DNA of 64,000 bases from an uncultured Bacteroidales bacterium (GCA_900542185.1 UQMZ01000015.1:10678-74677), one strand, 5' to 3'. Positions 17,591-26,642 are shown, counted from the stretch's first letter. Notes: a model not told the origin generated them from the letters alone. Made by a program: numbers and translations.

Positions 17591-19009
17591 CAGCACCTGT
17601 GACGAGAACGTGAACAATATCTGGGCATGTTCCATGTCCAGCTCCACCATTGTGGGCGACGTCAGATAGGGGGCCACGCGTGTCACGTAGGTGACGGACT
17701 GTCCGTAATACTGCTCTACGGTCTCGGTGGACACCGCCACGGGCTGGAGACAGAACACCTCGTCGTCGGCGAAATTCGTCGGGTCCTTGCGGTATTCGTC
17801 CAGCTTCTTCAGCAGGTATTCGCGCATGGAGCTGAAGGTGTACATCTTGTTGTCCGAATCGTATGTGCAGTAGAACGACGTGACGTTGTCCGGAATCTTG
17901 TTCTCGCGGAAGAAAGACTCACGTTCGTCCATGGTGGTCATCAGCAGATTGTTTGGCGGTGTCATGCCGTAATCGTTCTTCACGGACACGGCCGGAATCT
18001 TCAGGATCAGCGACGACACCACGGATAGCTCGGTGTCCGCTTCCAAGAACCGGTCAAGGAGCTGGCGCACCGGGAAGCGGAATGTGGTGACGTATCCTCC
18101 GGGGGAAGTGACGAGACTCTTGCCTTCCGCAGCCAGTTGCTGGAGCCGGGCCGAGGGGTTGTAGTGGATGTTGTTGGACGACAGCACTTCCGGAGCCGAT
18201 GCCAGCAGGCAGACGGAATCGCGTCGGGTAACGTCGCGGTATTCCACTTTGGCGGAGTCGACCGTTACAGAGATCTTTTCCTTGCGGTGCCAGTACAGGT
18301 AGGCGCGTACGCTCGAGATGTTGGCCACGCAGCCGTTGCCGAAATTCTGCTCCACGTACAGGCCCGGGAACCATTGGTTGAAGGTGGCCGGCCATTCGAA
18401 GATGGGGTCGTTGTCGCGGTATTTTCTGAAGAGCTCGAGACCGAACTCGTTTGGCAGCTTCATCGGGATGTTGACGTATGCCGACTTTGCGAATATGGTG
18501 TCGTTCTTCGAAATGTTGCTGACCGTGTAGCTCTTGGTGGCGAACACCGCCGAGGGGTCGTAATATCCTGCGGGATCGAACTTGGAGTCGATGTCCTTGG
18601 GCAGCGCCTTGTTGATGCGGAACACGCGGAGCTGCTGCGGGGCGAGCGAGTCGCCGGTGAGCGCGCCGCGGGGTATGGACATGACCAGACGGATGGAGTC
18701 TACGTCCGATTCCGGAATGGAGTCGGGTATGTTCATCTTGGTGGCGCTCATCATCTGGGTGACGAAGCTGCAATTCAGATTGCCGTACTCGGGGATGGTA
18801 AGGTTGCCTAACAGTTTTGTGGTGGTGCGCGAGTCGAAATCGTCGATCCACTCCGCTTTGCCTCTGAGGTCGGTCTCGATGGAATCGACGGTTATGGTAA
18901 CCTCGCCTGAAGCGAGCGAGCCGCCAATCGTCGACGTATCGTCCTGGCAGGCGATGAATCCCAGCGCCATGCAGCATGTCAATGCCAATCCGGTCAGTTT
19001 CAGCCTCAT
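17585..19009 (-). CDS. DUF4270 family lipoprotein
   Basis: I chose the ATG at 19009 because it gives a clean lipoprotein signal (MRLKLTGLALTC...LGFIAC, lipidated Cys 21); an in-frame ATG at 19060 would add 17 residues before it. The mature part starts with QDDTSTIGGSLASGEV, and the whole 474-residue protein looks like the DUF4270 family of Bacteroidetes outer-membrane lipoproteins, whose function is not established. It follows the glycogen-synthase-like gene by 68 bases, an association that seems conserved in Bacteroidales (from memory). Confidence 0.82.
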   Translation of the reverse strand: MRLKLTGLALTCCMALGFIACQDDTSTIGGSLASGEVTITVDSIETDLRGKAEWIDDFDSRTTTKLLGNLTIPEYGNLNCSFVTQMMSATKMNIPDSIPESDVDSIRLVMSIPRGALTGDSLAPQQLRVFRINKALPKDIDSKFDPAGYYDPSAVFATKSYTVSNISKNDTIFAKSAYVNIPMKLPNEFGLELFRKYRDNDPIFEWPATFNQWFPGLYVEQNFGNGCVANISSVRAYLYWHRKEKISVTVDSAKVEYRDVTRRDSVCLLASAPEVLSSNNIHYNPSARLQQLAAEGKSLVTSPGGYVTTFRFPVRQLLDRFLEADTELSVVSSLILKIPAVSVKNDYGMTPPNNLLMTTMDERESFFRENKIPDNVTSFYCTYDSDNKMYTFSSMREYLLKKLDEYRKDPTNFADDEVFCLQPVAVSTETVEQYYGQSVTYVTRVAPYLTSPTMVELDMEHAQILFTFSSQVLE

Positions 19010-19077
19010 GTTCCTGAATGTATTGTTGGTAGGGCGCGTCAGGCCCCGGTTATTATTCAAAATTAAATTCTGTGCCC

Positions 19078-19899
19078 TCAGGCCTTGCGGAGCGGCACTT
19101 TTTTGTAGAATTCGTTCAGTTCCTTACCGTGGGCGGTTTCGGCGTCGATCTGAATCCAGGGCACGTTGGCGCCCTCGGCGAATTCGACGAGTTCCGGATC
19201 CGGCTCCACGCCCCGGAACACCAGACCGTCGGCCCAGTTGATGGCCATCTTGTGGAGCGTCTTACGGTTGAGTTCCATTTCGGTGAAGGGCTTGAGGTCC
19301 GTCTTGCGCACGCCTTCGGCCTTGAGCTTCTCGAAGAAATCGGGGTCGAGCGGAGCTATCTCCGATTCCCGGTCCACGGTGTATATCACCTTAGTGTGAT
19401 GGAAGGAAGGGCCGTCGCTGAACAGGCGTTTGAGATACAAAGGAACTAAGGTCGACATCCAGCCCGATACATGCACCACATCGGGGTCCCACTGCAGTTT
19501 CTTGGCCGTGGTCATTGTGCCGTGGGCATAGAATATCATGCGTTCGTCATTGTTGGCACGGTTGGAGCCGAAAGGATCGGCGTCATCGTCAAGTTTCTGG
19601 AAATAATCGTCGCTGTCGATGAAGTATACCTGGATTCGCGAGGGCTGCATCGAGGCCACCTTGACAATCAGGGGATGGTCGTTGTCGCGGATGGGTATGT
19701 TGACGCCGCTGAGACGTATCACCTCGTGCAGCTGGTTGCGTCGTTCGTTGATGGTGCCGAAGTCGGGCATGAATGTGCGCACTTCGTACTTAAGCTCCTG
19801 CATTTCCTGAGGTAATTCGCGGTCCAGTCGTGCGTTTTCTGTGTGATGGAGATAGGGCGCTATCTCCTGGGATACATATATGATCCTGTTGTCTGCCAT
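19078..19899 (-). CDS. Glycogen/starch synthase-like protein, N-terminal domain only
   Basis: The 273-residue protein matches the N-terminal GT5 half of glycogen synthases: IIYVSQEIAPYLHHTE, then VRTFMPDFGTINERRNQ, the ADP-glucose-side domain. A full GlgA is about 480 residues with a second Rossmann domain, which is missing here. The reading frame ends cleanly (VPLRKA), so this is a short family rather than a fresh truncation. GT5 activity needs both domains, so it may be regulatory or work with a partner. It is divergent from panC and shares a 160-bp upstream region with it. Confidence 0.75.
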   Translation of the reverse strand: MADNRIIYVSQEIAPYLHHTENARLDRELPQEMQELKYEVRTFMPDFGTINERRNQLHEVIRLSGVNIPIRDNDHPLIVKVASMQPSRIQVYFIDSDDYFQKLDDDADPFGSNRANNDERMIFYAHGTMTTAKKLQWDPDVVHVSGWMSTLVPLYLKRLFSDGPSFHHTKVIYTVDRESEIAPLDPDFFEKLKAEGVRKTDLKPFTEMELNRKTLHKMAINWADGLVFRGVEPDPELVEFAEGANVPWIQIDAETAHGKELNEFYKKVPLRKA

Positions 19900-19992
19900 T
19901 CTTGTGTCTGCTATGTCTCTCGTATGGGCAAGGTAGGCGGCGCTTGCCTGCGGAGCCGTACCTTATCGCTCTAATATTATATATAATGACTG

Positions 19993-20039
19993 CAAAGTTA
20001 ATAAAAATTTTCGAGTTTGCCGAGAATTTAGTAATTTTG
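19993..20039. promoter_or_regulatory. Divergent promoter pair (glycogen-synthase-like gene / panC)
   Basis: CAAAGTTA at 19993-20000 is a minus-strand TAACTTTG box. TAATTTTG at 20032-20039 is a plus-strand box ending 22 bp before the panC ATG. The -33 elements are poor (AT-rich on the panC side). The two boxes are only about 30 bp apart, so the two promoters probably compete or are co-regulated. Confidence 0.65.
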
Positions 20040-20061
20040 CGCACAAAAACAAAGCAAAGCG

Positions 20062-20925
20062 ATGCTGATAATCAAAGAGGCAGGGGAACTGGAGCAATAT
20101 GTCGCCCGTGCCAGGAACAATGGCCGGAGCATAGGATTTGTGCCGACCATGGGAGCCTTGCACCGGGGACATCTGTCTTTGGTGGAACGCTGTGTGAAAG
20201 AAAACGACGAGAGCGTGGTGAGCGTATTCGTGAACCCCACGCAATTCAATAACGCGAATGACCTGGCCACCTATCCGCGCACGGAGGAGGAGGACGCCCG
20301 TCTGCTGGCCGAGGCCGGCGTGTCGGTGGTGTTCATGCCGAGCGTGGAGGCTGTTTATCCCGACGGCACGGAGCGTGACCACGAGTTTGATCTCGGCGCG
20401 GCCGCCGAGGTGATGGAGGGCAAATACCGCCCCGGTCACTTCCAGGGCGTGGCGCAGGTGGTGAGCCGCCTGTTCCTGCTGGTACGTCCCGACCGCGCGT
20501 ATTTCGGCGAGAAGGATTTCCAGCAGATAGCCGTGATACGCAACATGGTGAAGAGCGAGGGCATCAAGGTCGAGATCGTAGCCTGTCCCATCAAGCGTGC
20601 GGACGACGGACTGGCTCTGTCCAGCCGTAACGCCCTGCTCACGCCTGAGCAACGCAAGGTGGCTCCTGAAATCCACGCCGCGCTGATGGAATCGAAAGCC
20701 TACATGCTGGACCATTCGCTGCAGGCCACGCACGACACCGTAGTGGACCGCCTCAACGCCGTGCCCGGAATGCGTGTGGAATACTTCGAGATAGTGGACG
20801 CCGAGACCATGCAGCCCATAGACGACTGGGCCGAGGCCCGCTGGATAGTGGGATGCATCACAGTCTATTGCGGCGCCGTGCGTCTCATCGACAATATAGA
20901 ATATAAGAACGAGTTGGGCGCCTGA
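20062..20925 (+). CDS. panC: Pantothenate synthetase
   Basis: PanC joins pantoate and beta-alanine using ATP. VPTMGALHRGHLSLV contains the HIGH-like pair (His 34 and His 37), FVNPTQFN follows, and the KMSKS-like LALSSRNALLTPE is present near residue 190. The length of 287 is typical. It is followed 29 bases later by panD, which makes the beta-alanine, so the two genes form a compact pantothenate operon. Confidence 0.97.
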   Translation: MLIIKEAGELEQYVARARNNGRSIGFVPTMGALHRGHLSLVERCVKENDESVVSVFVNPTQFNNANDLATYPRTEEEDARLLAEAGVSVVFMPSVEAVYPDGTERDHEFDLGAAAEVMEGKYRPGHFQGVAQVVSRLFLLVRPDRAYFGEKDFQQIAVIRNMVKSEGIKVEIVACPIKRADDGLALSSRNALLTPEQRKVAPEIHAALMESKAYMLDHSLQATHDTVVDRLNAVPGMRVEYFEIVDAETMQPIDDWAEARWIVGCITVYCGAVRLIDNIEYKNELGA

Positions 20926-20954
20926 TGCAGCGTGCCTGACAGCTGAATGCAACC

Positions 20955-21308
20955 ATGCAGATAGAAATGCTGAAATCCAAGATCCACCGCGTCACGGTGA
21001 CGGAGGCGGATCTGAACTACATCGGGAGTATCACGGTTGACGCCGCGTTGCTGCGTGCCGCCAACATCCTGCCCGGCGAACGTGTGTTCATCGTCAACAA
21101 CAACAATGGCGAGCGTTTCGACACCTACACCATCGCCGGCGAGGAAAACAGCGGCATAGTGTGTCTGAACGGCGCCGCCGCGCGTCGCGCACAACCCGGC
21201 GACATAGTCATAATAATGGCTTACGCGCGCATGACACCCGAGGAGGCAGCCGACTGGAAGCCCACGGTGATTTTCCCGGATACGGCCACGAACAGGCTGA
21301 AGACGTAG
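20955..21308 (+). CDS. panD: Aspartate 1-decarboxylase precursor
   Basis: PanD makes beta-alanine from aspartate. The zymogen self-cleaves between Gly24 and Ser25 in NYIGSITVD to create the pyruvoyl cofactor, and that site is intact. The 117-residue length and VFIVNNNNGERFDTY fit the family. It belongs to the panCD operon. The 87 bases to ffh are AT-rich and carry a direct repeat (gttagtttaaaca at 21341 and a near copy at 21360) but no clear promoter box. Confidence 0.97.
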   Translation: MQIEMLKSKIHRVTVTEADLNYIGSITVDAALLRAANILPGERVFIVNNNNGERFDTYTIAGEENSGIVCLNGAAARRAQPGDIVIIMAYARMTPEEAADWKPTVIFPDTATNRLKT

Positions 21309-21395
21309 TTTATAAAGTTGAAAAGTTTAGAAAGTAAGAGGTTAGTTTAAACATTAGAAGTTAGTTTAAACAAAGGGTTAAGGTTAAGATAGAAA

Positions 21396-22742
21396 ATGTT
21401 CAATACACTGTCCGAGCGTCTTGAACGCTCATTCAAGATACTTAAGGGAGAAGGAAGAATCACGGAGATCAACATCGCCGAGACGCTGAAGGATGTGCGC
21501 CGCGCGCTGTTGGACGCCGACGTCAACTATAAGGTGGCCAAGACTTTCACCGACACCGTGAAGCAGAAGGCCCTGGGCCAGAACGTCATAAACGCTCTGA
21601 AGCCCAAGGAGCTGATGGTGAAGATAGTTCACGACGAGCTTGCGGCCCTGATGGGTGGCGACGCCGCGCCGCTGAACATCGAGGGGAAGCCGGCCGTGAT
21701 ACTGATGGCAGGTCTGCAGGGTGCCGGTAAGACCACATTCGCCGGCAAGCTGGCCAAGAAGCTGAAAAGCACGCGCGCCAAGCATCCGCTGTTGGTCGGC
21801 GCCGACGTCTACCGTCCCGCCGCACGCGAGCAGCTGCGTGTATTAGCCGAATCCATCGGCGTGCCTGTGTTCACCGACGAGGAGAGCAAGGATCCCGTCA
21901 AGATAGCTAAGGACGCCATCGAATTCGCCCGCAAGAACCAGTATGACCTGGTGATTGTCGATACGGCCGGCCGCTTGGCCGTGGACGAGGAGATGATGGA
22001 CGAGATCTCCAATCTGAAGAACGCGCTGCAGCCGCAGGAGACACTGTTCGTGGTGGATTCCATGACGGGTCAGGACGCCGTGAACACGGCCAAGGCCTTC
22101 AACGACCGCATCGACTTCGACGGAGTGGTGCTCACCAAGCTGGACGGCGATACCCGTGGCGGTGCCGCCCTCTCCATCCGCGCCGTGGTGGCAAAGCCCA
22201 TCAAGTATGTGGGTACGGGCGAGAAACTGGAGGACATCCAGGAGTTCAACCCCGAAGGTATGGCGTCGCGTATCCTTGGCATGGGCGACATCGTGGAGCT
22301 GGCCAAGCGCGCGCAGGAGGTCTACGACCAGAAGGAGGCCGAGCGCCTGCAGGAGAAGCTGCGTAAGAACAAGTTCGACTTCAACGACTTCATACGCCAG
22401 ATCCATCAGATCAAGAAGATGGGTAACATCAAGGACCTGGCGGCCATGATTCCCGGCGTGGGCAAAGCCATCAAGGACATAGACATAGACGACAACGCAT
22501 TCAAGGGCATAGAGGCAATCATCGGCTCGATGACGCCCTACGAGCGCGAGAATCCCGAGGTGATCAAGGGCACGCGCCGTCAGCGCATAGCCCGTGGCTC
22601 GGGCACGTCGCTCCAGGAGGTGAACCGTTTGCTCAAACAGTTTGAGGAGATGCGCAAGATGATGCATCTGGCATCGAATATTAAGAATCCCGCCCAGATG
22701 ATGAAACGCATGAAGGCGGCACAAGGAGGAATGAGAAGATGA
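21396..22742 (+). CDS. ffh: Signal recognition particle protein Ffh
   Basis: Ffh binds signal sequences at the ribosome and, with the SRP RNA and FtsY, targets membrane proteins. The 448-residue protein has the N domain, a GTPase G domain with LQGAGKTTFAGKLAKKL (about 107-123), DTAGR (about 189) and TKLDGDTRGG (about 249), then a methionine-rich M domain (about 300-448, e.g. MRKMMHLASNIKNPAQMMKRM). The stop overlaps the next gene start by four bases (ATGA), so translational coupling is likely. Confidence 0.98.
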   Translation: MFNTLSERLERSFKILKGEGRITEINIAETLKDVRRALLDADVNYKVAKTFTDTVKQKALGQNVINALKPKELMVKIVHDELAALMGGDAAPLNIEGKPAVILMAGLQGAGKTTFAGKLAKKLKSTRAKHPLLVGADVYRPAAREQLRVLAESIGVPVFTDEESKDPVKIAKDAIEFARKNQYDLVIVDTAGRLAVDEEMMDEISNLKNALQPQETLFVVDSMTGQDAVNTAKAFNDRIDFDGVVLTKLDGDTRGGAALSIRAVVAKPIKYVGTGEKLEDIQEFNPEGMASRILGMGDIVELAKRAQEVYDQKEAERLQEKLRKNKFDFNDFIRQIHQIKKMGNIKDLAAMIPGVGKAIKDIDIDDNAFKGIEAIIGSMTPYERENPEVIKGTRRQRIARGSGTSLQEVNRLLKQFEEMRKMMHLASNIKNPAQMMKRMKAAQGGMRR

Positions 22743-24352
22743 TACAGACCAACAATCTGTGCATGCAGTTCGGGAAGCGCGTCCTGTTTCAGGACGTGAA
22801 CCTGACCTTTAACCGTGGCAACTGCTACGGCATAATCGGAGCCAACGGCGCCGGCAAGTCTACGCTGATGAAGATATTGTCGGGCGAGCTCCAGCCCACC
22901 ATGGGCAGCGTGACGTTCGGCCCGGGCGAGCGCCTGTCGGTGCTGAGCCAGGACCACTTCGAGTTTGACGAGTGTACGGTTATCGATACCGTGATGCGCG
23001 GCCACACCGTGCTGTACCAGATCATGACCGAGAAGGATGCCCTCTACGCCAAGCCGGACTTCAGCGACGAGGACGGCATCAAGGCCGCCGAGCTGGAGGA
23101 GAAGTTCGCCGAACTTGAGGGGTGGAACGCCGAGAGCGACGCTGCGGCCCTGCTGTCGGGCCTCGGCATCAAGGAGGACCGCCACTATATGCTGATGAAG
23201 GACATGAGCGCCAACGAGAAGGTGCGCGTGCTCTTGGCCAAGGCGTTGTTCGGCAATCCCGACAACCTGCTGCTTGACGAGCCTACCAACGACCTGGACC
23301 TCGAGACCGTGGCATGGCTGGAGAACTGGCTGGCCAACTTCGAAAACACCGTGCTTGTGGTGAGCCACGACCGTCACTTCCTCAACGCCATCAGCACACA
23401 CACTCTCGACATAGACTATAACAAGATATCGCTGTTCGCCGGCAACTACGATTTCTGGTACCAGTCGTCGCAGTTGGCCCTGCGTCAGCAGCAGGCCGCC
23501 AACAAGAAGGCTGAGGAGAAGCGCAAGGAGCTGCTGGAATTCATACGCCGCTTCAGCGCCAACGTGGCCAAGTCCAAACAGACCACCAGCCGCAAGAAGA
23601 TGCTGGAGAAGCTGAACGTGGAGGAGATTCAGCCGTCGTCGCGCCGCTATCCCGGTATCATCTTCACCCCCTGCCGCGAGGTGGGCAACAAGATCTTAGA
23701 GGTGAAGGGTCTGAAGGCCAGCGTGGACGGCGAAGTGCTGTTCGATGACGTCAACTTCCAGATAGAGAAGGGCGACAAGGTGGCGTTCCTGAGCCGCGAC
23801 CCGCGTGCCATGACCGCCCTGTTCGAGATAATCAACGGCAAGCGCCAGGCCGATGCCGGCACATACGACTGGGGACAGACCATCACGAGCGCGTACCTGC
23901 CGCTCGACAACTCCGCCTTCTTCCAGACCGACCTGAACTTAGTGGACTGGCTGTGCCAGTACTCGTCCGACAGTTCGGAGATATATCTGAAAGGCTTCTT
24001 AGGTAAAATGCTGTTCAGCGGCGAGGAGGTGCTGAAGAAGGCGTCGGTGCTGTCCGGAGGCGAGAAGATACGCTGCATGATAGCGCGCATGATGCTGACG
24101 GACGCCAACACCTTAGTGCTTGATTCGCCCACCAACCATCTGGACCTGGAGTCGATTCAGGCGTTCAACAACACGCTGCAGAACTTCAAGGGCGTCATCC
24201 TGATGGCCAGCCACGACCACGAGTTCATCCAGACCGTCTGCAACCGCATCATCGAGCTGACGCCTCACGGCATCATCGACAAGATGATGGACTACGACGA
24301 CTACGTCGAGGACGAGAAGGTAGCCGCCGCCCGTGAACGCCTCTATAATTAA
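22739..24352 (+). CDS. ABC-F family ATPase, YbiT-like, with one degenerate ATP site
   Basis: The 537-residue soluble protein has two ABC domains and no membrane part; ABC-F proteins act on ribosomes. Domain 1 has intact Walker A (GANGAGKST, 34-42) and Walker B (LLLDEPTNDLD, about 178), but its signature reads MSANEK instead of LSGGQ. Domain 2 is the reverse: the signature LSGGEK is intact, Walker A has become FLSRDPRAMTALF, and the catalytic glutamate is serine (LVLDSPTNHLD). In the head-to-tail dimer this leaves one complete and one dead ATP site. Translation is coupled to ffh. Confidence 0.9.
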   Translation: MIQTNNLCMQFGKRVLFQDVNLTFNRGNCYGIIGANGAGKSTLMKILSGELQPTMGSVTFGPGERLSVLSQDHFEFDECTVIDTVMRGHTVLYQIMTEKDALYAKPDFSDEDGIKAAELEEKFAELEGWNAESDAAALLSGLGIKEDRHYMLMKDMSANEKVRVLLAKALFGNPDNLLLDEPTNDLDLETVAWLENWLANFENTVLVVSHDRHFLNAISTHTLDIDYNKISLFAGNYDFWYQSSQLALRQQQAANKKAEEKRKELLEFIRRFSANVAKSKQTTSRKKMLEKLNVEEIQPSSRRYPGIIFTPCREVGNKILEVKGLKASVDGEVLFDDVNFQIEKGDKVAFLSRDPRAMTALFEIINGKRQADAGTYDWGQTITSAYLPLDNSAFFQTDLNLVDWLCQYSSDSSEIYLKGFLGKMLFSGEEVLKKASVLSGGEKIRCMIARMMLTDANTLVLDSPTNHLDLESIQAFNNTLQNFKGVILMASHDHEFIQTVCNRIIELTPHGIIDKMMDYDDYVEDEKVAAARERLYN

Positions 24353-24375
24353 ATAACCAAACTAAAGCTTTCGTT

Positions 24376-24416
24376 ACGCATTGAACAGTATTGAGTATTA
24401 AATAATGTTAATGCGT
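24376..24416. repeat. Inverted repeat before the toxin-antitoxin promoter
   Basis: acgcatt (24376-24382) and aatgcgt (24410-24416) form an inverted repeat with a long AT-rich spacer. It lies between the ABC-F stop and the antitoxin promoter box, and may be a weak terminator or an operator. The evidence is limited to the symmetry. Confidence 0.35.
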
Positions 24417-24439
24417 GTACCAAATTGGTTTCCATTTGT

Positions 24440-24447
24440 TATCTTTG
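24440..24447 (+). promoter_or_regulatory. Likely -7 box of the toxin-antitoxin operon
   Basis: TATCTTTG, 21 bp upstream of the antitoxin ATG. It starts an imperfect inverted repeat (tatctt ... aagata, 24440-24464) that could be the autoregulatory operator. No good -33 element is seen. Confidence 0.5.
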
Positions 24448-24468
24448 TACGTAAAAATAAGATAGATT

Positions 24469-24702
24469 ATGGAAATAATTAGTGCAAGAGAATTTAGGGC
24501 GAATCAGACAGCTGTATTGACAAAAGCCAAAAAAGGAGAATCAGTATTGTTGTCTTCCCGTATAGGTATGTTTAAGATAATGCCAGTGACGGAAGAAGAT
24601 ACGCTAACTACTCGTATATGCGAAGGTTTAAGGGAGGTAAAAATGATTAGGGAAGGGAAACTTAAGGCAAAATCAGCAAAAGATTTCCTAAATGAGCTTT
24701 AA
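24469..24702 (+). CDS. Antitoxin of the Phd/YefM family
   Basis: The 77-residue protein begins MEIISAREFRANQTAVLTKAKKGESVLL, the typical Phd/YefM DNA-binding start, and ends with a charged tail (KLKAKSAKDFLNEL) of the kind that wraps and neutralises the toxin. Such antitoxins also repress their own operon. Its gene overlaps the toxin gene by 11 bases. The DNA is clearly more AT-rich than the flanking ABC-F gene, suggesting recent acquisition. Confidence 0.85.
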   Translation: MEIISAREFRANQTAVLTKAKKGESVLLSSRIGMFKIMPVTEEDTLTTRICEGLREVKMIREGKLKAKSAKDFLNEL

Positions 24703-25036
24703 GATACATACCACTCCTCGATTTGAGAGATCTGCTAAGGCTCTTAGCAAGCGGCATAGATCTTTGAAATCAGACCTCGGTTCATTTATAGATTCCTTGG
24801 AGTCTAATCCATTACAGGGAGATGAGCTGAGTCCCGGGATTCGCAAGATAAGAATGGCAATCGCCTCTAAAGGGAGAGGTAAAGCGGGCGGTGCAAGGGT
24901 GATAACTTATAATGTTATTGTTGCCGAAGATTCCGGTGAAGTATTCTTGTTGGAGATTTATGACAAGTCTGATTACTCAACGGTAGATGTGGAATTGATT
25001 AAGGCCATGGTAAATGATCTTGAATCGGACATATAA
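24692..25036 (+). CDS. RelE/ParE-superfamily toxin
   Basis: The 114-residue product starts FKIHTTPRFERSAKALSKRH, the usual first strand and helix of RelE-like toxins. It contains GIRKIRMAIASKGRGKAGGARVI in the active-face region and ends EIYDKSDYSTVDVELIKAMV. RelE relatives cut mRNA in the ribosome; ParE relatives poison gyrase. The version with KGRGKAGGARVITY resembles the RelE group in Bacteroidetes, but the target cannot be settled by eye. It is paired with the antitoxin at 24469-24702. Confidence 0.82.
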   Translation: MSFKIHTTPRFERSAKALSKRHRSLKSDLGSFIDSLESNPLQGDELSPGIRKIRMAIASKGRGKAGGARVITYNVIVAEDSGEVFLLEIYDKSDYSTVDVELIKAMVNDLESDI

Positions 25037-25055
25037 TTTATAATTGCTGATTGAC

Positions 25056-25346
25056 ATGAAGCATACGGTTATGTTCCGGCTGAAAGGCACGGACGCGGAG
25101 CGAAAGGAGCTGGCGACCAAGTTTGCGGAGGCTCTTATGAAGCTGCCGGAGATTATTCCGGAGTTAAAATCGATGGAAACGGGGCTGAACGTCAACCCTG
25201 CGGAGACTTTTGACGTTATTCTTACAGCCGAGGCAGACTCGCTTGAGGATATCGCCGCTTACAGCGCACACCCCGCCCACGTGGCGTGCGTGGACATTAT
25301 CCGTGGCAACATCGATTGCCGTGCATGCGTGGACTACCTCGGCTGA
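25056..25346 (+). CDS. Dabb-domain (stress-responsive A/B barrel) protein
   Basis: A small 96-residue protein with the dimeric alpha/beta-barrel (Dabb) pattern: MKHTVMFRLKG, then ELKSMETGLNVNPAETFDVIL and a central YSAHPAHVACVD. Proteins of this type are small cytosolic dimers of mixed or unknown function. I used the ATG at 25056; a TTG at 25044 would add four residues. It is only 20 bases after the toxin stop but returns to GC-rich codon use, so it belongs to the chromosomal background. Confidence 0.82.
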   Translation: MKHTVMFRLKGTDAERKELATKFAEALMKLPEIIPELKSMETGLNVNPAETFDVILTAEADSLEDIAAYSAHPAHVACVDIIRGNIDCRACVDYLG

Positions 25347-25400
25347 ACGGCTCATCCGCATGGGCCGGATTGATAGGCTCCATTGTATGAATTGAAAGTT

Positions 25401-26642
25401 ATGAAAAGACTACACTTACTGGGGCTCTTGCTGAGCCCCGTTTTGTTTGTCGCTTGCGACAAGGACGACAATAATAAGGACGTGGATCTGGATCAGATCC
25501 AGTCCCGTACGTACACCGGTCTCAATGTGCTGGACCTGGAATATAACGATTCCGGACTGGCCGGCAAATCTGTAGACGTATCGCCGGCATCGGGCCGCAA
25601 CGTCAACATGTCGTTCTATTCCAAGGTGAATCTCGGCACGCTCAACGCCGCGTTCAAGGACCTGCCCGAGCTGGACGGTCCCGGCGTACTGCCCGGCACC
25701 CCGAAACTTGACATCACGGTGCCCGTAACCCGCGACGGCAACGACTGGGATTTCGATTACACGGGCGAGACCGACTTCGTGACCTATCGCCTGGAGGGAG
25801 ACTTCGACAACAATAAGTTCGAGGGAGAGTTCGAGAACGTGCGTCTCAAGAACCAGACATTTGCCGGAGGCGCCTGGAAACCGGTGGCTTCTCCTTCAAA
25901 TCCGTTGGCCGACAGCCAGCCGTTCCATATCGTATGGGAGACAAAGCTGCCCATCCAGTTGCCGGGCACTCAGTATGGCATTCAGGATGTGCTGCGGATT
26001 CTTGTAAATACTCCGTTCATACCGGTATATAACGGCACGGCCGAGATGTCGCTGACACAGGTCATAGCCAACGGTCTGCGCACCGTGGGGATGGCCGGCG
26101 ACGGCTGTATGCCCGTTACGTATCTGCAGACGGCCAACGGGGCCTCGCAGTTCATCACCGCGCCCCGCTGCACGTTCACTTACGTGCCTCTGAGCGACAA
26201 TGCCATCAGGCTGTACGCCAATCCCACCGATATACTGAGCCTTGTACTGCTGAACAACACCAACCGCGACCCGAATATTCCCGACAATCCGTTCGGCAAG
26301 GCGAGCCGTGCCGAAGAAGGCACCCTGCTTCAGTTGCTGGAAGGTATCGTGAAGAATATGTCGCCGATGCTGGCCGAGGGCCTGCCGATGGCATGCGTCC
26401 GTCAAGGCGACGGAATGCAGCTGTATCTCAGCAGCGAGGTGTTGGTGCCGCTGTTGAAGCAGGTGATAGTGCCGGTTCTGTCCAATCCGGCCATGCGAGG
26501 CATCGTAGCCGACTTAGTGCAGCATAACACCTCCCTGGCCCAGTACGCCACAGCCATCATGGCCCTCTACGACGCGCTGCCCACTTTGCTGGACCAGACC
26601 ACAAAGATAGAACTGGGCTTCAATTTCACCAAAGCTCAATGA
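25401..26642 (+). CDS. Lipoprotein of about 413 residues (DUF4925-like)
   Basis: The ATG at 25401 gives MKRLHLLGLLLSPVLFVACDKDD, a clear lipoprotein signal with Cys 19 followed by acidic residues. An earlier in-frame ATG adds six residues. The mature protein has a beta-rich N-terminal half (MSFYSKVNLGTLNAAF, DFDYTGETDFVTYRLEGDF) and a helical C-terminal part (ending TTKIELGFNFTKAQ). It resembles Bacteroidales surface lipoproteins grouped as DUF4925, but I hold that loosely. Function is unknown. Confidence 0.72.
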   Translation: MKRLHLLGLLLSPVLFVACDKDDNNKDVDLDQIQSRTYTGLNVLDLEYNDSGLAGKSVDVSPASGRNVNMSFYSKVNLGTLNAAFKDLPELDGPGVLPGTPKLDITVPVTRDGNDWDFDYTGETDFVTYRLEGDFDNNKFEGEFENVRLKNQTFAGGAWKPVASPSNPLADSQPFHIVWETKLPIQLPGTQYGIQDVLRILVNTPFIPVYNGTAEMSLTQVIANGLRTVGMAGDGCMPVTYLQTANGASQFITAPRCTFTYVPLSDNAIRLYANPTDILSLVLLNNTNRDPNIPDNPFGKASRAEEGTLLQLLEGIVKNMSPMLAEGLPMACVRQGDGMQLYLSSEVLVPLLKQVIVPVLSNPAMRGIVADLVQHNTSLAQYATAIMALYDALPTLLDQTTKIELGFNFTKAQ

